A stretch of 12,843 bases of DNA from JARICQ01 sp964428475. GTDB lineage: Bacteria; Bacillota; Clostridia; Tissierellales; Tissierellaceae. Shown piece by piece: positions 1 through 7,565 of this stretch; the first letter of the stretch is position 1, and every line of letters starts with the position of its first letter. The DNA is taken from positions 1 to 12,843 of the forward strand of contig CAYRYO010000048.1 of NCBI GenBank assembly GCA_964428475.1, given 5' to 3'. The translations under genes were made by a program, and so were the position numbers. The notes under the pieces are model-generated. The model was not told the origin of the DNA. It did not search any database and was given only the letters and a program-made list of their open reading frames with translations.

Positions 1-1
1 A

Positions 2-1135
2 CATATAGAAGAAGTATTTAGTGGTCATAATATAATGAAGGCATTTAATGCAGAATGTCAAGTTCAAGAAGATTTTAAAGGCCTAAACAATGAGCTATAT
101 GGATCTGCTTGGAAAGCTCAATTCTTATCTGGAATGATGATGCCCATAATGACTTTTATTGGTAATATAGGATATGTTGCAGTTTCAATACTTGGAGCTT
201 GGTTTGCAGTTAGAGGAATCATCCAAGTTGGAGATATACTTGCTTTTATCCAATATATAAGAAGATTTACTCAGCCAATAGCTCAAGTAGCCCAGATAAG
301 CAATGTATTACAATCTACAGTTGCAGCAGCAGAAAGAGTATTTGAATTTTTAGAAGAAGGAGAGGAAATAGAAGAAACATCTACTCCAGTAAAAGTTGAA
401 AGCGTAAAAGGCAGAGTGACTTTTGAAAATGTAAGATTTGGATATGATGAAGACAAGATAATAATAAATGATTTCTCACAAAATATATATCCAGGAGAAA
501 AGGTAGCTATAGTAGGACCTACAGGTGCAGGTAAGACAACAATAGTTAAACTTTTAATGAGATACTATGATTTGAATAAAGGCAAAATTTCGATAGATGG
601 ACACGATATAAATGACTTCACAAGAAAAGGACTAAGAGATAATATAGGTATGGTCTTACAAGATACTTGGCTTTTCTCAGGAACTGTAATGGAAAACATT
701 AGATACGGAAGATTAGATGCAAGAGATGAAGAAGTAATAGAAGCAGCAATTCAAGCTCATGCAGATAGCTTTATCAGAACTTTTCCAGATGGATACAATA
801 TGGAAATAAACGAAGAAGCTGACAATATAAGCCAAGGACAAAAGCAACTTTTAACCATTGCACGTGCAATACTATCAGATCCAAATATATTGATACTTGA
901 CGAAGCAACCTCATCTGTAGACACCAGGACAGAAGTATTAATACAAAAAGCAATGGAAAACCTAATGAAAGATAGAACAAGTTTTGTAATAGCACACAGA
1001 CTATCTACTATAAGAGATTCAGATCTAATACTTGTAATGAGAGAAGGAGACATAGTAGAACAAGGCAGCCATGAAGAGCTTCTAGAAAAAAATGGATTTT
1101 ATGCAGAACTTTACAACAGCCAATTTGCAGCTTAA
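2..1135 (+). CDS. ABC exporter half-transporter (permease-ATPase), 5' end outside window
   Basis: This is the C-terminal 377 residues of a fused membrane-ATPase exporter subunit. The frame is open from base 2, so the true start lies upstream. The visible part begins in the last portion of the transmembrane domain, with hydrophobic helices at about residues 45-85. The nucleotide-binding domain follows, with Walker A GPTGAGKTT (about 514-540), a Q-loop in LQDTW, Walker B LILDEATSSVD (about 889-920) and the switch His in VIAHRLST. The signature reads ISQGQ instead of LSGGQ, while the Walker B glutamate is kept. In heterodimeric exporters of the TM287/288 and BmrCD type, this combination marks the subunit whose partner carries the degenerate Walker B, so a partner half-transporter gene is expected just upstream. 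The substrate cannot be told. A terminator follows immediately after the stop. Confidence 0.93.
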   Translation, partial: HIEEVFSGHNIMKAFNAECQVQEDFKGLNNELYGSAWKAQFLSGMMMPIMTFIGNIGYVAVSILGAWFAVRGIIQVGDILAFIQYIRRFTQPIAQVAQISNVLQSTVAAAERVFEFLEEGEEIEETSTPVKVESVKGRVTFENVRFGYDEDKIIINDFSQNIYPGEKVAIVGPTGAGKTTIVKLLMRYYDLNKGKISIDGHDINDFTRKGLRDNIGMVLQDTWLFSGTVMENIRYGRLDARDEEVIEAAIQAHADSFIRTFPDGYNMEINEEADNISQGQKQLLTIARAILSDPNILILDEATSSVDTRTEVLIQKAMENLMKDRTSFVIAHRLSTIRDSDLILVMREGDIVEQGSHEELLEKNGFYAELYNSQFAA

Positions 1136-1166
1136 TGGGACAGGTAGACTGTTCCATTTTTATTTT
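1134..1166 (+). terminator. Intrinsic terminator after the ABC exporter gene
   Basis: Arms AATGGGACAG (1134-1143) and CTGTTCCATT (1149-1158) pair with one G-U, with a 5-nt loop, and are followed by a T-rich run (TTTTATTTTC). The left arm begins inside the TAA stop codon. The stem belongs to the same sequence family as the hairpins at 2225 and 3573. Confidence 0.85.
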
Positions 1167-1250
1167 CAATAATTTAATATATGGGTATATATACCTATTG
1201 TTATATTTGGGTTTTAACACAATATACTAGTATAAGTAAATTCTTTATTG

Positions 1251-1256
1251 TATAAT
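1251..1256 (+). promoter_or_regulatory. Candidate -10 box of the diguanylate cyclase gene
   Basis: A perfect TATAAT lies 45 nt before the start codon. No convincing -35 is seen at 16-18 bp (TAGTAT at 1228), so the call is weak in this AT-rich stretch. Confidence 0.4.
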
Positions 1257-1301
1257 ATAAAGAATAAGAGTTGATATAAGGAAAAAATATGGAGTGAGTG
1301 T

Positions 1302-2225
1302 ATGCAAGATAATAATTTTAAAAAAAGTATTTTTTCATCTGAAGATGAGAGAATTATATTATCTACAGCTGTCCAGCAAACGTCTGTAGCTATATTAATT
1401 ACAGACTTGGAAGGCGATATTATATATGTAAATAATGCATTTGAAAATGTAACGGGATATAATGCCAGAGAAGTAATGGGGGAAAACCCAAGAATACTAA
1501 AGTCTGGATTTACTCATGATCAAGTATATGAAAAGATGTGGAATAAAATATCAAACGGTGAAATATGGAATGGTGAACAGATAAATAAGAAAAAAGATGG
1601 GAGCTTCTACTATGAAGACTCAAGGATTACACCTATATACAATAAAGACGGAAAATTAACATATTACATGGCAGTTAAACACGATATAACTGAGAGAAAA
1701 ATGCTTGAAGCTAAGTTAAAAGAAATAGCTATTAGGGATCCTCTTACAAATTCATATAGTAGATGGTATTTATTTGAAAGATTAAATCAAATATCAGATA
1801 ATTATAAGAGAGTGGGTCATCCATTTTCCGTATGTATAATAGATATAGATCTTTTCAAAGAAGTCAATGACAAATACGGTCATCAAGCTGGAGATTTTAT
1901 GTTAAGAGAATTTACAAAGATGATAGATGAGGATATAAGATCCTATGATATATTGGGTAGATATGGGGGCGAAGAATTCATACTTATACTTCCAGATACA
2001 AACAAAGAAGAAAGTCAGCAATTAGTAAGGAGAATATTAAAAAAGGTTAAAGATAGAAAATTCATATATCAAAATGAAGAAATAAGACTCAGTTTTAGTG
2101 CAGGGATTGCAGATTCAAGAGAAATAGATATAAATAATTTTAATACAGATGCAATGATAGAGCTATCAGATAAGAGACTTTATAAAGCTAAGGATACTGG
2201 TAGATGTAAAGTTGTAATAGATTAA
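1302..2225 (+). CDS. PAS-GGDEF diguanylate cyclase
   Basis: A cytosolic sensor-enzyme of 307 residues that should make cyclic di-GMP from two GTP. Residues about 18-135 form one PAS domain with the usual TDLEGDIIYVNNAFENVTGY core and a C-terminal PAC segment ending in KHDITERK. Residues about 140-307 are the GGDEF domain: RDPLTNSYSR opens it, DIDLFKEVND (181-190) holds the metal-binding aspartate, and the active-site motif is GGEEF (222-226). An RxxD inhibitory I-site (RSYD, 213-216) lies exactly five residues before GGEEF, so product feedback inhibition is expected. No transmembrane segment is present, and the PAS ligand cannot be told from sequence. A GGAGTGAG ribosome site precedes the ATG. 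It appears to be a single-gene unit with its own terminator. Confidence 0.93.
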   Translation: MQDNNFKKSIFSSEDERIILSTAVQQTSVAILITDLEGDIIYVNNAFENVTGYNAREVMGENPRILKSGFTHDQVYEKMWNKISNGEIWNGEQINKKKDGSFYYEDSRITPIYNKDGKLTYYMAVKHDITERKMLEAKLKEIAIRDPLTNSYSRWYLFERLNQISDNYKRVGHPFSVCIIDIDLFKEVNDKYGHQAGDFMLREFTKMIDEDIRSYDILGRYGGEEFILILPDTNKEESQQLVRRILKKVKDRKFIYQNEEIRLSFSAGIADSREIDINNFNTDAMIELSDKRLYKAKDTGRCKVVID

Positions 2226-2261
2226 TGGGGCAAGGGTGCTAGGATCTTGTCCTATTTTTTT
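2225..2261 (+). terminator. Intrinsic terminator after the diguanylate cyclase gene
   Basis: Arms ATGGGGCAAG (2225-2234) and CTTGTCCTAT (2246-2255) pair with two G-U pairs and are followed by TTTTTT. The left arm starts at the last base of the stop codon. Confidence 0.85.
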
Positions 2262-2357
2262 GAAAAATTTTCCTAATAAATTAAACTTATCTTTATACTC
2301 AATTTTTATCTATATAATCCATTTATACAACAACATATGAAAACGATATTTTGGATA

Positions 2358-2377
2358 AATTAATAATGATATTAATT
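2358..2377. promoter_or_regulatory. Perfect AT-only dyad upstream of the baeRF-like gene
   Basis: AATTAATA-ATGA-TATTAATT has 8-bp arms and a 4-bp spacer, 30 nt before the start codon. It overlaps a weak possible promoter (TTGGAT at 2351-2356, 17 bp, AATTAT at 2374-2379). It could be an operator. AT-rich dyads arise easily by chance in such DNA. Confidence 0.3.
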
Positions 2378-2406
2378 ATTTGAAATAAATTTTCAGGGAG
2401 GTAGAA

Positions 2407-3570
2407 ATGGATATACTCACAAAAGAAATTTATGAAGATCTTTTAAATAGACAAGAAGAAATGTTAATATCGATGTATTTCCCAACATATAAGATGGGTC
2501 CAGATATAAAACAAAATACCATAAGATTTAAACAGAGAATAAGACAAGCAGAAGATAAACTCTATAATATGAAATGGAGAAAATCTGAAGTTCAAAGCTT
2601 TTTAAAACCCGCAAGTGATTTAATAGATAATACAGTATTTTGGCAAAATCAATCAGAAGGATTAGCAGTATTTTTAGGCCAAGAGAAAATGGATTACTAT
2701 CATCTTCCTTATCCAGTAAAAGAAGATACAGTATTATCAAATAAATTCTATACAAAACCACTTATACAATTATTTACAGAAGGTGGAGAATACTATATAC
2801 TAGCACTTAGTCAAAATGAAGTGAGACTTCTCAGAGCAAACAAGCAAAGTATTCAAGAAATAGAAATGAAAGATGCACCTAAGAGAGTAGAAGATATGAA
2901 AGTAGATCAAGATTCAAGAACTAAATTACAAACTAAGACTGCTCATACAGTAAGCAAGTCTTCTCTTTCATACAATAAGGCAACACAAGGACAGGCAGTT
3001 GAAAATGACTTTGATGTAAATCAATTAAATAGATATTTTAGAGCCATAGATGAGTCGCTAGATAGATACAAGAAAAAGGAGAATTTACCTTTAATATTAG
3101 CGGGAGTAGAATATTTAATTCCAATATTTAAGGAAATAAGTAAATATCCCAATATAGCTGATGAATATATAAAGGGAAATCCTGAAATATTATCTGCAGA
3201 TGATTTACACAAACAGAGTTGGGATATAATGGAACCAAAATTTATTCAGATACAAAAATTGGCACAAGCAAAGTACAATCAATATAAAGGACAAAACAAT
3301 AAACTATATGCAAATTCACTAGAAAGCATAATACCAAAAGCATATAATGGTCAAGTAGAAACACTATTTATAGATAAAGATGCAGAAAAGTGGGGAGTCC
3401 ACGATTTAGAAAAAAATAAAATTAAAATATATAATGATAAAAAATTTGAAGCAGAAGACTTAATAGGATATGCATCTGCACTTACTACGACAAGAGGCGG
3501 AACAGTATATGCAGTAGATAGTGAAAGACTACCAGATGGAAAAGAAGTAGCTGCAGTGCTTAGATACTAG
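2407..3570 (+). CDS. baeRF-family (archaeo-eukaryotic release factor-like) protein, putative
   Basis: A soluble protein of 387 residues with no signal peptide or membrane segment. The order of its blocks resembles the bacterial archaeo-eukaryotic release factor (baeRF) families described from comparative genomics. An N-terminal part has a conserved SMYFPTYKMGPDIKQNTIRFK segment and a GLAVFLG strand. A middle part has YILALSQNEVRLLR (about residues 130-143). The C-terminal eRF1 domain 3-like part ends in GYASALTTTRGGTVYAVDSERLPDGKEVAAVLRY. No GGQ peptide-release motif is present, so termination activity cannot be assumed. The proposed role of such proteins, acting on stalled or modified ribosomes, is inference. 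A strong AGGGAGGT site precedes the ATG. Family membership is recalled from pattern, not tested. Confidence 0.65.
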   Translation: MDILTKEIYEDLLNRQEEMLISMYFPTYKMGPDIKQNTIRFKQRIRQAEDKLYNMKWRKSEVQSFLKPASDLIDNTVFWQNQSEGLAVFLGQEKMDYYHLPYPVKEDTVLSNKFYTKPLIQLFTEGGEYYILALSQNEVRLLRANKQSIQEIEMKDAPKRVEDMKVDQDSRTKLQTKTAHTVSKSSLSYNKATQGQAVENDFDVNQLNRYFRAIDESLDRYKKKENLPLILAGVEYLIPIFKEISKYPNIADEYIKGNPEILSADDLHKQSWDIMEPKFIQIQKLAQAKYNQYKGQNNKLYANSLESIIPKAYNGQVETLFIDKDAEKWGVHDLEKNKIKIYNDKKFEAEDLIGYASALTTTRGGTVYAVDSERLPDGKEVAAVLRY

Positions 3571-3572
3571 AC

Positions 3573-3605
3573 AATGGGACGAGGTGACAGCTACCTCGTC
3601 CCATT
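3573..3605. terminator. Strong hairpin terminator between convergent genes
   Basis: Perfect 13-bp arms AATGGGACGAGGT (3573-3585) and ACCTCGTCCCATT (3593-3605) enclose a 7-nt loop. It lies between the baeRF-like gene (stop 3570) and the convergent nitroreductase gene (stop 3608), so it can end transcripts from both sides. The downstream T run is weak on both strands. Confidence 0.8.
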
Positions 3606-3607
3606 TA

Positions 3608-4411
3608 TTATATTTCCTTTAGCCAAGTAGAGATATATTCTAAATTCTCATACTCGGGATGTCTATCCACCTTCCCCCAATATCCATCTTCTCCGCTTTC
3701 TTTTAAGCTAGCTTCAAAATGATATTTTGCTATCCCCATATCTAATAGTTGAATATCATAAGCCAAATCTTTAGCATAATTAGGAGTCCTTTCTAGAAAT
3801 AAATGATATGATTTTTCCTGTTTAACTATTCTCCAGGGTTGCTTATTTGAAGCAGAAGGGCCTATTCGAACCATCTCTAGGGCCTCACCATATACTCCGA
3901 GCGAGTCTTTATTTAAAGGATCCAAGTTTGGATCAAAAAAGATTTCACTGAAATCCTTTCTATGATCAGACTTTGCCATCTTTCTCATTGCTCTTTCTTT
4001 TATACTTTTCTTTTCAGCAACATAACCCACAGGAGTTGCACATATAAATGATTCATCAGATGCAAGTCCAACCTTCTCAGCAAACTCAGATCTATTAAAT
4101 GTACCACCTAGCCAACAAGTTCCAAGACCCAGGGAAGTAGCAAATAAGATTATCTTTTCAAATAAATATCCAAGCTCAACTAAATCAGGATTATCTTTTT
4201 TAACAATTCCACAGATATAAGTATTTCCACCAGTAATGACACCATAGGTACCTACTTTTCCATCTACATTTGAATTTATCAGTGGCAAACGATAATCCGG
4301 ATAACCTTTCTCAATATTACTTATAAAATCAACTAACTTTTCCATATGATCTTTTGATATTTCTTTTTTATCAAAAGTTCTTACAGATACACGATTTTCT
4401 ATATTTTTCAT
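3608..4411 (-). CDS. Nitroreductase family protein (TM1586-type double domain)
   Basis: A 267-residue cytosolic flavoprotein of the putative TM nitroreductase type. It probably binds FMN and uses NAD(P)H, but its substrate is unknown. The N-terminal half begins with NRVSVRTF, the FMN-phosphate-binding pattern of nitroreductases, and contains LGLGTCWLGGTFNRSEF. The C-terminal half has VRIGPSASNKQPWRIV, the typical second nitroreductase signature. I chose the ATG at 4411 because AGGTGA lies 5 nt before it. A GTG at 4420 would add three residues but would overlap that ribosome site. The gene is transcribed divergently from the LCP gene, and a TATAAT on the minus strand (4434-4429) is the likely -10. 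Confidence 0.88.
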   Translation of the reverse strand: MKNIENRVSVRTFDKKEISKDHMEKLVDFISNIEKGYPDYRLPLINSNVDGKVGTYGVITGGNTYICGIVKKDNPDLVELGYLFEKIILFATSLGLGTCWLGGTFNRSEFAEKVGLASDESFICATPVGYVAEKKSIKERAMRKMAKSDHRKDFSEIFFDPNLDPLNKDSLGVYGEALEMVRIGPSASNKQPWRIVKQEKSYHLFLERTPNYAKDLAYDIQLLDMGIAKYHFEASLKESGEDGYWGKVDRHPEYENLEYISTWLKEI

Positions 4412-4477
4412 TTTAATCACCTATATACATTATATCCAAAAAAAACAATATAAAGCAGAAACCTTATATTAGGATTA

Positions 4478-4497
4478 ATGTAACCAAAATGTTACAT
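4478..4497. promoter_or_regulatory. Perfect 20-bp dyad between nitroreductase and LCP genes, candidate operator
   Basis: ATGTAAC-CAAAAT-GTTACAT has 7-bp perfect arms. Its centre (4487.5) is 30.5 bp before a TATAAT with extended TG (4516-4523), so it would sit near -42 of the LCP promoter. The GTAAC half-site is the same as in the hcp-type operators in this window, but the spacer is 6 bp, not 4. Confidence 0.5.
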
Positions 4498-4515
4498 ATA
4501 TTCATAATGTATTAA

Positions 4516-4523
4516 TGTATAAT
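4516..4523 (+). promoter_or_regulatory. Extended -10 box of the LCP gene
   Basis: TGTATAAT is a perfect TATAAT joined to an upstream TG, 63 nt before the LCP start codon. No good -35 is seen. The dyad at 4478-4497 lies just upstream. Confidence 0.5.
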
Positions 4524-4585
4524 TAACTTAAAATTATAAAACTAGTAAATTAAGTGAACATTTATTAAAAACTGGGGGACAGAAG

Positions 4586-5503
4586 ATGAAAAAGAAATTT
4601 TACATATCATTTATTATTTCTATAATTGTATTTTCATTTATATTCATAAATTTAAACAATAGCATACTTTCAAAAAATAAAAAAACAGATGAATATAGTG
4701 AAGATGCAAGTGGTGAAGAAGAAGCTGAAGAACTCAAAGAAATCAAAGATGAAATGTTATTTTTAATGCTGGGTGTAGACAGCAACGATTTGGATGAGCA
4801 TTCCAATATAAGAACAGATACTATGATATTAAGTCGAGTGAATTTTAAAACTGGACAAATATCTCTTATATCAATTCCAAGAGATACTAGAGTTATGTTG
4901 AAAGGTAAATTAGATAAGATAAATCATGCTCATTCTTATGGAGGTATTGATTTAACCCTTAGAACTGTAAGGGAGTTTTTAAATATAGATTTAGATTACT
5001 ATGTAAAAGTAAATTATCAAGCAGTAAAGGAAATAGTAAATGCAATAGGCGGAGTAGAAATAGATATACCTAAAAGAATGAAACACACTGATACAACTAA
5101 AAATCAAGAGTTTTATATAGATTTACAAAAAGGAATTCAAACCTTAAATGGAGACAAGGCTCTAGAGTATTTAAGATTTCGAAGTTATCCAGACGGAGAT
5201 ATAGGTAGGGTTAAAGCACAACAAATATTTATAAAGGAATTTGCAAACCAAGCATTTAGTATTAAAAACATATTTAAAATACCAAAGATAATAAAGACAT
5301 ACTATGATTATGTAGATACCAATATTCCCATCAAGACAGTGTTAAAAGCTACAAACTTTAACAAAAAAGATATTTTAGAAAATATAAAGATAAATACTAT
5401 CCCAGGAGAGGGAAAGACAATCAATGGAATAAGCTATTATATATATGAAGAGGAAGCAACGCAGGATATGATAGAAGAGATGCTTGGAGATTATTTATAT
5501 TAA
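4586..5503 (+). CDS. LCP (LytR-CpsA-Psr) family cell-wall glycopolymer ligase
   Basis: A 305-residue membrane-anchored enzyme of the type that transfers lipid-linked anionic glycopolymers to peptidoglycan. Residues 1-29 are KKK followed by one hydrophobic helix, with no lipobox, so it is a single-pass signal anchor. Residues about 31-55 are an acidic linker. The LCP domain runs from about 57 to 235. Expected conserved motifs are present: LMLGVDSN (60-67), NIRTDTMIL (74-82) with the RxD pair, SIPRDTRV (96-103), KINHAHSYGG (111-120), NAIGGVEIDIP, and LRFRSYPDGDIGRVKAQQ (196-213), whose arginines bind the polyprenyl pyrophosphate. A short tail of about 70 residues follows. The actual glycopolymer is unknown, and no biosynthesis genes lie nearby. 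GGGGGAC precedes the ATG. Confidence 0.92.
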   Translation: MKKKFYISFIISIIVFSFIFINLNNSILSKNKKTDEYSEDASGEEEAEELKEIKDEMLFLMLGVDSNDLDEHSNIRTDTMILSRVNFKTGQISLISIPRDTRVMLKGKLDKINHAHSYGGIDLTLRTVREFLNIDLDYYVKVNYQAVKEIVNAIGGVEIDIPKRMKHTDTTKNQEFYIDLQKGIQTLNGDKALEYLRFRSYPDGDIGRVKAQQIFIKEFANQAFSIKNIFKIPKIIKTYYDYVDTNIPIKTVLKATNFNKKDILENIKINTIPGEGKTINGISYYIYEEEATQDMIEEMLGDYLY

Positions 5504-5554
5504 GAATGATGAATGGTCTTATGTCAAATATGTAGCAATTCTTTACTAATAGGG

Positions 5555-5560
5555 TATAAT
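5555..5560 (+). promoter_or_regulatory. Candidate -10 box of the antitoxin gene
   Basis: TATAAT preceded by GGG lies 37 nt before the antitoxin ATG. No clear -35 is present. Confidence 0.4.
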
Positions 5561-5596
5561 AAAGATAAAATATACTATTTGAAAGGTAGTGATAGA

Positions 5597-5794
5597 ATGA
5601 ATACTGCAAAACAAATACTATTAAATTTAATAGACCAAATACCTGAAAGTAAGATATCAGAGGTAATAGATTTTATAGGATATCTTAAGGTGAAAGAAGA
5701 GATGAATATGTTTAAAGAATTAGAAACCGCGAGTAATAGCAGTTTAGATTTTTGGGATAATGATATAGATGATGAGGTATGGAATAATGTATAA
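5597..5794 (+). CDS. Antitoxin-like protein (DUF2281-type), partner of a decayed PemK/MazF toxin
   Basis: A 65-residue acidic protein. I chose the ATG at 5597 because AAAGGTAG lies at a good distance before it. The open frame extends back to 5513, but no ribosome site is seen there. The N-terminal MNTAKQILLNLIDQIPESKISEVIDFIGYLKVKEE matches the pattern of small clostridial antitoxins in which a helix pair (IPESKxxEVIDFIxYLK) is followed by a flexible acidic tail, here ending DFWDNDIDDEVWNNV, that would neutralise the toxin. Its end overlaps the ATG of the toxin remnant by 8 bp, the usual arrangement of such operons. The antitoxin looks intact although the toxin is broken. Exact family is uncertain. 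Confidence 0.72.
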   Translation: MNTAKQILLNLIDQIPESKISEVIDFIGYLKVKEEMNMFKELETASNSSLDFWDNDIDDEVWNNV

Positions 5795-5984
5795 GCAGGG
5801 TGATATATTGCTTATCCCTATTCCATTTACTGATTTAATATAAGGAAAGATAAAGGTTGATTCATGTATACGAGCAGATAAAATTTATACATTATCACAA
5901 GATATTGTAATCAAAAGGTTTGGAAAAACCAATGAAGATATTATGAGTGACGTAAAGAACAAAATAAACATACTACTGAAATAA
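5787..5984 (+). pseudogene. PemK/MazF-type toxin, decayed by internal deletion
   Basis: The frame opens with MYKQGDILLIPIPFTDLI, the classic N-terminus of PemK/MazF endoribonucleases, then hits TAA at 5841-5843. The same frame continues as GKIKVDSCIRADKIYTL and on to KINILLK with a stop at 5982-5984, which matches the C-terminal end of the family (SCIRxDKIYTL, then xxKxFGKxxxxI). Full-length toxins are about 110 residues; here 18 plus 46 remain. About 50 central residues, including the RPxLVIS region, are missing, and the deletion junction created the stop. The frame is unshifted across the scar. The product should be inactive as a ribonuclease. Confidence 0.82.
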
Positions 5985-6044
5985 TAGGATTGAATATTAT
6001 TTTAAGCTATGCTGTAAGGGTAGTAAGTTGTGCCTGAGTAATCT

Positions 6045-6066
6045 GATAGAAGAAATTTTTTCTATC
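6045..6066. other. Weak hairpin after the toxin remnant
   Basis: GATAGAA (6045-6051) and TTCTATC (6060-6066) form 7-bp arms around an AT-rich loop. It may be the old terminator of the toxin-antitoxin operon. There is no T run after it. The rest of 5985-6148 holds nothing recognisable. Confidence 0.3.
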
Positions 6067-6148
6067 TAAAAGTAGACTTAACTTAAATCTTGAATAAAAT
6101 TTCTTTTAAAATAGTGACCTCATTTTTAATAATATTTTTAAACATAAA

Positions 6149-6182
6149 TTAACCCTAGGATTTTTTAGTATCCTAGGGTTAA
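6149..6182. terminator. Hairpin terminator downstream of the cupin gene
   Basis: Perfect 13-bp arms TTAACCCTAGGAT (6149-6161) and ATCCTAGGGTTAA (6170-6182) enclose an 8-nt loop. It begins 9 bp after the cupin stop codon on the minus strand and also faces the toxin remnant on the plus strand. Confidence 0.85.
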
Positions 6183-6190
6183 TTTTAAAA

Positions 6191-6670
6191 CTACCTCCTG
6201 TTATGATCAATTTGCGACTCTTCTTTTGTCTTGTGAATTGTACCGTGTGGATGTTCTGGCGGTGCATAAATAGAGTAGAGTTTAAGCGGAGTACAGCCTA
6301 TATTTATTAAATTATGCCATTTTCCAGCAGGTATCAAGATTACATCATCATCATAAACCCTTCTCTCAAAATAAAGATTATCTGGACTATCACCCATTAA
6401 AGTGAGTCCCTGACCTTCTTCAATTCTGATAAACTGATCTACATCGGGATGCAATTCAAGCCCTACATCTTCTCTAGGATTTATACTCATTAGAGTAAGT
6501 TGTAGATATTCTCCAGTCCAGAGTGCGGTGCGAAAATTGGTATTTTGCTTGGTAGCTTCATTTATATTTACAATATATGGATTTGGTCCATGATCATATA
6601 AAGGCACACAATTACACCAATGATCTTCATATCCTTGTTGATCTGAGTGCCTTCTATAGTAGTTATTCAT
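6191..6670 (-). CDS. Cupin domain protein
   Basis: A soluble 159-residue protein with a single cupin barrel. The ATG at 6670 is chosen because AAGGAAG lies just before it. An upstream ATG at 6715 has no ribosome site and would add 15 unlikely residues. The first cupin motif is GLELHPDVDQFIRIEEGQG (the His, the Asp and the Glu could bind metal). The second is DVILIPAGKWHNLINIG, carrying the PxGxxHxxxN pattern. The N-terminus (YYRRHSDQQGYEDHWCNCVPLYDHGPNPYIVNI) and the tail PPEHPHGTIHKTKEE resemble mannose-6-phosphate isomerase-like cupins of clostridia. The substrate is unknown, and it lacks the other parts of a true isomerase. It is divergent from the DUF1275 gene. Confidence 0.87.
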   Translation of the reverse strand: MNNYYRRHSDQQGYEDHWCNCVPLYDHGPNPYIVNINEATKQNTNFRTALWTGEYLQLTLMSINPREDVGLELHPDVDQFIRIEEGQGLTLMGDSPDNLYFERRVYDDDVILIPAGKWHNLINIGCTPLKLYSIYAPPEHPHGTIHKTKEESQIDHNRR

Positions 6671-6690
6671 CTTAATCTTCCTTTCTTTAA

Positions 6691-6819
6691 ATTGTACAAT
6701 ATAATATATGCCCAATATATTAAAATGTGCGTAAAGTTAACCCCCATATCTAGGTAAAACTTTATACTTGATGAAAGATTGATAATTATAGTGAAAATTG
6801 TACCTTTGTAGTATATAAT
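6691..6819. promoter_or_regulatory. Divergent promoter region of the cupin and DUF1275 genes
   Basis: The 190-bp gap between the two start codons contains a perfect 10-bp palindrome ATTGTACAAT (6691-6700), close to the cupin start, and an ATTGTAC half-copy at 6797-6803, 11 bp before the DUF1275 -10 box TATAAT (6814-6819). The shared ATTGTAC near both genes could be a common operator, which is inference. Confidence 0.35.
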
Positions 6820-6860
6820 AGTGAAGTCAAATATTATTGAATATGAAAGAAGGTGTTGCT

Positions 6861-7565
6861 TTGAGTAATAATAGGGAAATTATATTAAATAATAAAACTA
6901 GAATTAAAATTTCATTAGGCATTAATATTGTAGGTTTTATACTCTCTATAATGGCAGGGTGGATTGATACCATTGGGGTAAAACTATTTTTAAATGAAAG
7001 CCCTTCTTTTATGACGGGTAGAGTTAAAGCACTGGGATATCATGCATTTAATTTAGATTTAAAGGCATTTCTTGGCATAGCTTTAGTTATCCTAGCTTTT
7101 ATAATGGGTGCCTTTATGGCAACTATAGTAACTAGAAAGACAGGGCTTAGAGGTGGTCTAGTATTTACAGGGATACTTGTTATAATAGCATCCTTTCCTA
7201 TATGCTTAAAGCATGCAGCTATCAATACAATTTTAATACCAATGGCTATGGGATGCCAAAATGCAACCACAAGCTTGACTCCAATTAGCCGTACCACACA
7301 TTTAACGGGACCTGCTACTGATATAGGAATAAATTTAGCTAAGAGAAACTGGAAAATGGTTATGTTTTGGGCTTGTCGCTGGATAGGATTTTCACTAGGC
7401 ACAGTAATTGGATTTAATTTAGTAAGTATGGTGGATAAAGGTGCAATACATATATCCACTATTTTGATAATACCAGCTATAATTATAATGCTAACGGGTA
7501 TTATACAAAAGATAGTATTTGATATTCCCTTATTAGAGTCTATTTTAAATATTGATTTAGAATAG
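6861..7565 (+). CDS. DUF1275 (YoaK-like) integral membrane protein
   Basis: A membrane protein of 234 residues, with about six hydrophobic segments. The start is a TTG at 6861 with GAAGGTG five bases before it. The in-frame TTG at 6837 and ATG at 6843 lack such a site. The DUF1275 landmarks are present: SIMAGWIDTIGVKLFLNESPSFMTGR near the start, the first family repeat with a TGR in place of the common TGN, and AMGCQNATTSLTPISRTTHLTGPATDIGINLAK in the middle, the conserved MGxQNA...T...TG motif. The family's function is unknown; it is often called a membrane protein of possible transport function. It stands alone in its transcription unit. A small hairpin AGGCA-CAAA-TGCCT lies just after the stop, without a T run. 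Confidence 0.88.
   Translation: MSNNREIILNNKTRIKISLGINIVGFILSIMAGWIDTIGVKLFLNESPSFMTGRVKALGYHAFNLDLKAFLGIALVILAFIMGAFMATIVTRKTGLRGGLVFTGILVIIASFPICLKHAAINTILIPMAMGCQNATTSLTPISRTTHLTGPATDIGINLAKRNWKMVMFWACRWIGFSLGTVIGFNLVSMVDKGAIHISTILIIPAIIIMLTGIIQKIVFDIPLLESILNIDLE

Noticed and set aside
774..1053. Open frames on the minus strand within the ABC exporter gene
   Set aside because: They are antisense shadows of a clear ABC ATPase domain, with no ribosome site and no family pattern.
6720..6745. GTAAAGTTAAC-like sequence as a third HcpR site
   Set aside because: The arms and spacing do not fit GTAAC-N4-GTTAC, and no -10 box lies at the right distance.
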